Assembly: GCA_964387935.1 (NCBI GenBank) | Contig: CAYLZN010000103.1 | Location: forward strand, 1-16,032 | Source of the DNA: CAYLZN01 sp964387935 | GTDB taxonomy: Bacteria; Acidobacteriota; Vicinamibacteria; Vicinamibacterales; JAFNAJ01 | Direction of reading: 5' to 3' | Length of the DNA stretch: 16,032 bases | Part shown: in pieces, positions 12,039 to 16,032 of the stretch | Position numbering within the stretch: the first letter of the stretch is position 1 | Layout of the letters: each line of letters opens with the position of its first letter | Translations under genes and position numbers: made by a program | The notes under the pieces: model-generated | What the model saw: the letters and a program-made list of their open reading frames with translations, nothing else | Database searches by the model: none | Told to the model about the DNA's origin: nothing

Positions 12039-13850
12039 ATGAGACTGAACACCGCCGCCGGTGTCGAGGAGATCTGCCGGAAATTCGGCAACGACCGCAC
12101 CAGGATGATGGACATCGTCATCGCCATCCAGCGACGCTATGGGTGCGTGTCGGACGAGAGCATGGAAGTGATCGCGCGCGCCGTCGGCACCCAGCGCGTC
12201 GAAATCGAGAGCGTCGTCACCTTCTACGCCTTCCTGTCGGTCAAGCCGCAGGGCAAGGTCGTCATCCGCCTGTGCAACGACATCGTGGACTGGATGAAGG
12301 GCTACGAGGCCGTGGCCGACGCCATGGCCAAGGAACTCGGCGTCACCATGGGGGAGACCACCTCGGACGGGGCGATCACCCTGACGCACACCCCGTGCAT
12401 CGGGATGAGCGATCAGGCACCAGCCGCGCTATTCAACGATGTCGTCATCACGCAGCTCACGCCCGAGCGCGGGCGACAGGTCATTCGCGACCTGCGGCGT
12501 CACCTCGACCCGCAGCAGCTCGTGACGATGGTGGGGGACGGGAACAACGCGCACCCGCTCGTGCGGGCGATGGTCCGCAACAACATCCGGCAACGGGGGC
12601 CCGTGCTGTTCGCCGACTTCGAGCCGGGGTCGGCGCTGCGCAAGGCGCTGGCGCTGGCGCCGCAGGGCGTGATCGACGAGATGAAGGCCTCGCGGTTGCG
12701 GGGGCGCGGCGGGGCGGGGTTCCCGGCGGGCCTCAAGTGGGAGCTGGCGCGCAACGCGCCCGGACCGCGCCGGTGGGTCATCTGCAACGCCGACGAAGGC
12801 GAGCCCGGGACGTTCAAGGACCGCGTCCTCCTGACGGAGTGCCCGGACCTCGTCTTCGAGGGCATGACCATCGCGGGACACGCGATCGGCAGCGACAGCG
12901 GCATCGTGTACCTACGAGGCGAGTACCGCTATCTGCTCGCGTTCCTCGAGGCGGTCCTCGAGGACCGCCGCCGCAAGGGCCTGCTCGGCCGGGACATCCT
13001 GGGCGTGCCCGGCTTCAACTTCGACGTCCGGATCCAGCTTGGCGCCGGGGCCTACATCTGCGGCGAGGAAACCGCCCTCATCAGCTCCTGCGAGGGCCTG
13101 CGGGGAGACCCCAAGAACCGCCCGCCCTTCCCGCCCCAGCAGGGCTACCTTGGTGGCCCAACGATCGTCAACAACGTGGAGTCGTTCTGCTGTACGTCGC
13201 GCATCCTGCTCGAGGGCGGCGCGTGGTTCGCGTCGATGGGATCGCCGCGAACCACCGGGACCAAGGCGCTGAGCATCGCGGGCGACTGCCGCAAGCCTGG
13301 TGTCTACGAAGTCCCGTTCGGCATCACCGCCGGCGACCTGCTGGAGGCCGTGGAGGCGGACAACCCCGGGGCCATGCTCATCGGCGGTCCCTGTCGACAA
13401 ATGATCGGGCCGGATCGCTTCAACGGGCGCATCTGCTACGACGATCTGGCCACTGGCGGCGCCATCATGATCTTCAACCGGGCGCGCAGCCAGCTCGAGA
13501 TCGCGGAGCACTACCTCGACTTCTTCATCGAGGAGAGCTGCGGCCACTGCACGCCCTGTCGGGTCGGCCTCGTGCTGCTGAAGCAGGCGGTCCACCACGT
13601 GGTGACCGGGGCGGGGGAGCCGGCCGACCTCGTCGCGATGCGGGACCTGTCGCGGTTCATCATCCAGACCAGTCGCTGCGGGCTGGGGCAGGCGGCGCCC
13701 AACCCCGTGCTGGGGGCGCTCGAGAACTTCAGCACGCTGTACGCCGGGCTCGTCGCAGAGCGGAAGCCCGGCTTGCGGCCGACCTTCGACCTGGCGTCTG
13801 CCGTGGTGGACGCCGAGCTGCGCGTCGGCCGTCAGTCGCGCTACGTGTGA
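12039..13850 (+). CDS. hoxF: NAD(P)-reducing hydrogenase diaphorase subunit HoxF (NuoE-NuoF fusion)
   Basis: HoxF is the flavin subunit of the bidirectional [NiFe] hydrogenase; it exchanges electrons between FMN and NAD(P). The 603-residue product is about the length of Ralstonia HoxF. Residues about 1-160 form a NuoE-like thioredoxin-fold domain with only two of the four usual cluster cysteines (C79, C120). The NuoF part has GRGGAGFPAGLKW (222-234, NADH/FMN site), NADEGEPGTFKDR (FMN site), GAGAYICGEETALI, and the [4Fe-4S] ligands C501, C504, C507 and C547 in ESCGHCTPC and SRCGLG. ATG 12039 is chosen for its AGGGAG at 12028 and because the protein then starts as NuoE-like proteins do; the frame upstream reads as non-family sequence. 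It is the first hox gene, with hoxU 12 bases downstream and a sigma-54 element upstream. Cytoplasmic. Confidence 0.95.
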   Translation: MRLNTAAGVEEICRKFGNDRTRMMDIVIAIQRRYGCVSDESMEVIARAVGTQRVEIESVVTFYAFLSVKPQGKVVIRLCNDIVDWMKGYEAVADAMAKELGVTMGETTSDGAITLTHTPCIGMSDQAPAALFNDVVITQLTPERGRQVIRDLRRHLDPQQLVTMVGDGNNAHPLVRAMVRNNIRQRGPVLFADFEPGSALRKALALAPQGVIDEMKASRLRGRGGAGFPAGLKWELARNAPGPRRWVICNADEGEPGTFKDRVLLTECPDLVFEGMTIAGHAIGSDSGIVYLRGEYRYLLAFLEAVLEDRRRKGLLGRDILGVPGFNFDVRIQLGAGAYICGEETALISSCEGLRGDPKNRPPFPPQQGYLGGPTIVNNVESFCCTSRILLEGGAWFASMGSPRTTGTKALSIAGDCRKPGVYEVPFGITAGDLLEAVEADNPGAMLIGGPCRQMIGPDRFNGRICYDDLATGGAIMIFNRARSQLEIAEHYLDFFIEESCGHCTPCRVGLVLLKQAVHHVVTGAGEPADLVAMRDLSRFIIQTSRCGLGQAAPNPVLGALENFSTLYAGLVAERKPGLRPTFDLASAVVDAELRVGRQSRYV

Positions 13851-13856
13851 GGGAGG
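13851..13856 (+). promoter_or_regulatory. Shine-Dalgarno for hoxU
   Basis: GGGAGG directly follows the hoxF stop. It lies 3 bases before the GTG at 13860 and 6 before the GTG at 13863, which favours the second as start. Confidence 0.6.
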
Positions 13857-13862
13857 TCCGTG

Positions 13863-14573
13863 GTGAGCACGATCGAGTTCATCCTCGATGACAGGACGAT
13901 AACGGCGACGCCCGGCCAGACGATCCTGAAGGCCGCGGAGGCCGCGGGCGTCTACATCCCGCGGCTGTGCGCCTACAAGGACCTGATCCCGCACGGGAGC
14001 TGCCGCGTCTGCTCGGTGCGCGTCAACGGCCGTATCCAGGCGGCGTGCGTCCAGACCGTGGCGGAGGGTGCGGTGGTCGAGTGCAACACGCCGGAGCTGG
14101 ACGAGTTCCGGCGCAACATCATCGACATGCTCTTCGCCGAGGGCAACCACTACTGCATGTTCTGCGAGAAGAGCGGGCAGTGCGAGCTGCAGGCCCTCGC
14201 GTACCGCTTCGGGATCACGGCGCCGAAGTACCCGCTGCTCAACCCGGTGCGGGACATCGACATGTCCCACCCCGACGTCTACCTGGATCACAACCGCTGC
14301 ATCCTCTGCGGACGCTGCGTCCGTGTCTCCCAGGAGCTCGACCACAAGAACGTGTTCCAGTTCGTCGGCCGGGGGTTCAGGAAGCGCCTCCAGGTCAACG
14401 GTACGGCCCTGGCCGCCACGGACCTTCGCGTGACCGACGAAGTGGTGGCGTCGTGCCCGGTCGGGGCGCTCATGAAGAAGCGGGTCGGCTACGCCGTGCC
14501 CGTGGGGCAGCGGGCGTTCGACGCGAAGCCGATCGGCGCCGACGTCGAGGTGCAGGCGGGAGGTGACCGGTGA
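13863..14573 (+). CDS. hoxU: NAD(P)-reducing hydrogenase iron-sulfur subunit HoxU
   Basis: HoxU is the NuoG-N-terminus-like subunit that relays electrons between HoxF and the HoxYH hydrogenase module. At 236 residues it is close to known HoxU proteins. A plant-type ferredoxin domain holds the [2Fe-2S] ligands C36, C47, C50 and C62. The next set, H96, C98, C101 and C107 in NHYCMFCEKSGQC, fits the NuoG-type His/Cys3 [4Fe-4S] cluster. The ferredoxin-like set C146, C149 and C152 in RCILCGRC, with C198 in SCPVGA, supplies a further [4Fe-4S] cluster. The start is one of two adjacent GTG codons (13860 or 13863); GGGAGG spacing favours 13863. Its stop overlaps hoxY in a 4-base GTGA. Identity is very secure. 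Confidence 0.95.
   Translation: MSTIEFILDDRTITATPGQTILKAAEAAGVYIPRLCAYKDLIPHGSCRVCSVRVNGRIQAACVQTVAEGAVVECNTPELDEFRRNIIDMLFAEGNHYCMFCEKSGQCELQALAYRFGITAPKYPLLNPVRDIDMSHPDVYLDHNRCILCGRCVRVSQELDHKNVFQFVGRGFRKRLQVNGTALAATDLRVTDEVVASCPVGALMKKRVGYAVPVGQRAFDAKPIGADVEVQAGGDR
14558..14563 (+). promoter_or_regulatory. Shine-Dalgarno for hoxY
   Basis: GGGAGG lies 6 bases before the hoxY GTG at 14570, inside the end of hoxU. It supports the GTG start that overlaps the hoxU stop. Confidence 0.55.
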
Positions 14574-15118
14574 CGCCGAAACCGCGCATCGCCACGGTCA
14601 GCCTGGCCGGGTGCTTCGGCTGCCACATGTCCATTCTCGACATCGACGAGCGGATCCTCGCCCTGGCGGACCTCGTTGAGTTCGACCGGTCGCCCATCAA
14701 CGACTACAAGGAGTTCCGCGGGCGCTGCGCCGTGGGCATCGTCGAGGGCGGCTGCTGCAACGAGGAGAACGTGCACGTCCTCGAGGACTTCCGCAAACAC
14801 TGCGACGTGCTCGTGTCGCTGGGCGATTGCGCGATCAACGGCGGCGTCCCCGCGCTCCGCAACCACGTGCCCCTCCGGGAGTGCCTCGAGGAGGCCTACC
14901 TGAAATCACCCGGCGTGTACAACCCCGGGGCCGTCATTCCCAACGATCCGGAGATCCCGCTGCTGCTGAACCGGGTCTACCCGTGCCACGAAGTGGTGAA
15001 GATCGACGTGTTCGTTCCCGGATGCCCGCCGCCAGCCGACGCGATCTGGAACACGCTGGTGGCGCTGCTCACCGGGAAACCCGTCGAGCCCGTCTACGCG
15101 ACGCTCAAGTACGACTGA
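14570..15118 (+). CDS. hoxY: NAD(P)-reducing hydrogenase small subunit HoxY
   Basis: HoxY is the small [NiFe]-hydrogenase subunit, carrying the proximal [4Fe-4S] cluster that takes electrons from the HoxH active site. The 182-residue product matches short HoxY proteins and has no Tat signal, as expected for a cytoplasmic group 3d enzyme. Likely cluster ligands are C15 and C18 in LAGCFGCHMS, C87 in SLGDCAINGG and C152 in VPGCPPPADAIW. Other conserved-looking cysteines are C62, C63 (EGGCCNEEN) and C139. The start is GTG at 14570, overlapping the hoxU stop as GTGA and preceded by GGGAGG at 14558-14563. hoxH begins 12 bases after its stop. Identity is very secure. Confidence 0.95.
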   Translation: MTPKPRIATVSLAGCFGCHMSILDIDERILALADLVEFDRSPINDYKEFRGRCAVGIVEGGCCNEENVHVLEDFRKHCDVLVSLGDCAINGGVPALRNHVPLRECLEEAYLKSPGVYNPGAVIPNDPEIPLLLNRVYPCHEVVKIDVFVPGCPPPADAIWNTLVALLTGKPVEPVYATLKYD

Positions 15119-15130
15119 CCGAGCTGACCC

Positions 15131-16032
15131 ATGCTGTCCACGCAGAACCAGGCCAAGACGCGCAAGTACACGATCCTGCCGCTGACTCGTGTCGAGGGTC
15201 ACGGCAAGGTCACCATCCACATGACCGCGGACCACCAGGTGGAGCAGGCGCGCCTGCACATCGTCGAGTTCCGCGGGTTCGAACGGTTCATCGTCGGGCG
15301 GCCGTACTGGGAGGTCCCGGTCATCGTGCAGCGCCTCTGCGGCATCTGTCCGGTGAGCCACCACCTGGCGGCGGCCAAGGCCATGGACCGCATCGTCGGG
15401 GGCGAACAGCTGACCCCGACCGCTGAGAAGGTCCGGCGGCTCATGCACTACGGGCAGATCTTCCAGAGCCATGCGCTGCACTTCTTCCACCTGTCCAGCC
15501 CCGACCTCCTCTTTGGCACCGACGGCACGGCGGCGAGCGGGTTCAGCGCCGCGGTCGAGCGCCGGAACGTGCTCGAGGTGGCCGCCCGCTTCCCGGACCT
15601 CGCCGTGCAGGCGGTGATGATGCGCCGCTACGGTCAGGAGGTCATCAAGGCGACGGCCGGGAAGAAGATCCACGGCACCGGCGCGATCCCGGGCGGCGTG
15701 AACAAGAACCTCTCGCTCGCGGAGCGCGACGACCTGCTCCGGGAGATCGATCAGATGCTGGCGTGGGCGCGCGGCGCGTTGGCAATCGCCCGGCAGTTCA
15801 CGCTGGACCACCTGGTCGAGTTGATTCCGTTCGGCTCGTTCGACTCGAACCACCTGTCCATCGTGCGCGCCTCGGACGGCGCGCTGGACCTGTACCACGG
15901 GGCGCTCCGCGCCGTGGACAAGGATGGGCATCGCCTCGTCGATGGCGTCGACGACCAGCGCTACCTCGAGGTGGTGAACGAAGAGGTGCGCCCCTGGTCG
16001 TACATGAAGTTCCCGTTCCTCAAGGCCCTCGG
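15131..16032 (+). CDS. hoxH: NAD(P)-reducing hydrogenase large subunit HoxH (partial, 3' end beyond window)
   Basis: HoxH holds the NiFe(CN)2CO site where H2 is split or formed. The first 300 codons are present and the frame is open to the window end; known HoxH proteins are about 470-490 residues, so the C-terminal third, with the second nickel-binding motif (DPCxxC), lies beyond. The N-terminal nickel ligands C70 and C73 are intact in RLCGICPVSHHLAAAKAMD. Just after the start, TILPLTRVEGHGKVTIH is the typical large-subunit opening. KIHGTGAIPGGVNKNLS in the middle is also family-like. The ATG at 15131 follows hoxY by 12 bases; no strong Shine-Dalgarno is seen, so translation may depend on hoxY. 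Maturation genes would be expected further downstream. Confidence 0.97.
   Translation, partial: MLSTQNQAKTRKYTILPLTRVEGHGKVTIHMTADHQVEQARLHIVEFRGFERFIVGRPYWEVPVIVQRLCGICPVSHHLAAAKAMDRIVGGEQLTPTAEKVRRLMHYGQIFQSHALHFFHLSSPDLLFGTDGTAASGFSAAVERRNVLEVAARFPDLAVQAVMMRRYGQEVIKATAGKKIHGTGAIPGGVNKNLSLAERDDLLREIDQMLAWARGALAIARQFTLDHLVELIPFGSFDSNHLSIVRASDGALDLYHGALRAVDKDGHRLVDGVDDQRYLEVVNEEVRPWSYMKFPFLKAL

Noticed and set aside
11843..13891. 682-codon plus-strand frame overlapping hoxF
   Set aside because: It is an out-of-frame shadow of hoxF, Arg/Gly/Pro-rich with no recognisable motif.
12912..14345. 477-codon minus-strand open frame across hoxF and hoxU
   Set aside because: It is antisense to two securely identified genes and its translation has no domain pattern. 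Long antisense frames are expected in GC-rich coding DNA.
15131..16032. Group 3b/3c or membrane-bound hydrogenase instead of 3d
   Set aside because: The adjacent HoxF and HoxU diaphorase subunits and a HoxY without a signal peptide point to the NAD-linked soluble type.

Overview
The window is about 16 kb of very GC-rich bacterial DNA with tightly packed genes. The 10-base N run at 3399-3408 shows it is a scaffold, probably from a metagenome. Gene content (GerMN/rph/rdgB with a periplasmic amidase, a Pro-rich TonB-family protein, a Tat-type class V aminotransferase, a NAD-linked hydrogenase) and base composition suggest an Acidobacteriota-type organism, perhaps class Vicinamibacteria. That assignment is inferred from general familiarity, not from a search. 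An outer membrane is implied by the TonB-family protein and the AmiC-type amidase. I saw no rRNA, tRNA, CRISPR array or transposase gene.

Layout. (1) 51-3626, minus strand: an operon read as amidase, GerMN protein, RNase PH (rph), RdgB, with overlapping or close-set genes. The gerM-rph-rdgB core is also found in Bacillus subtilis. A low-GC palindrome lies just past its end at 4-35. (2) 3708-4940, plus strand: a 12-TM-type MFS exporter, divergent from the amidase. (3) 4941-5020: a hairpin plus a GCCGTAC heptamer tandem array. (4) 5082-7147, plus strand: an alkylation-repair operon with an AdaA-AraC-AlkA fusion followed by Ogt, the arrangement known from mycobacteria. (5) 7086-8813, minus strand: a TonB-like protein with two cytoplasmic zinc ribbons. 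(6) 9128-10516, minus strand: a sodium:solute symporter. It is divergent from (7) 10544-11818, plus strand: a Tat-type class V aminotransferase-fold protein. (8) 12039 to the right edge, plus strand: hoxF-hoxU-hoxY-hoxH, a NAD(P)-coupled bidirectional [NiFe] hydrogenase (group 3d type). hoxH is cut off by the window end.

The hydrogenase genes work together. HoxY and HoxH split or form H2, HoxU carries Fe-S clusters that wire electrons across, and HoxF (with a fused NuoE-like N-terminus) exchanges them with NAD(P). A clear sigma-54 -24/-12 element (GGCAC-N5-TTGCA, 11870-11884) lies 154 bases before hoxF, so hox transcription is probably RpoN-dependent. By contrast, several operon-leading genes elsewhere lack a Shine-Dalgarno sequence and have a -10-like hexamer only 5-7 bases before the start codon, which suggests leaderless mRNAs.

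I found no convincing new defence or mobile system. The most unusual items are the zinc-ribbon/TonB protein with a threefold tryptophan motif, the sigma-54 element, the leaderless-promoter pattern, and the repeat-like palindromes.
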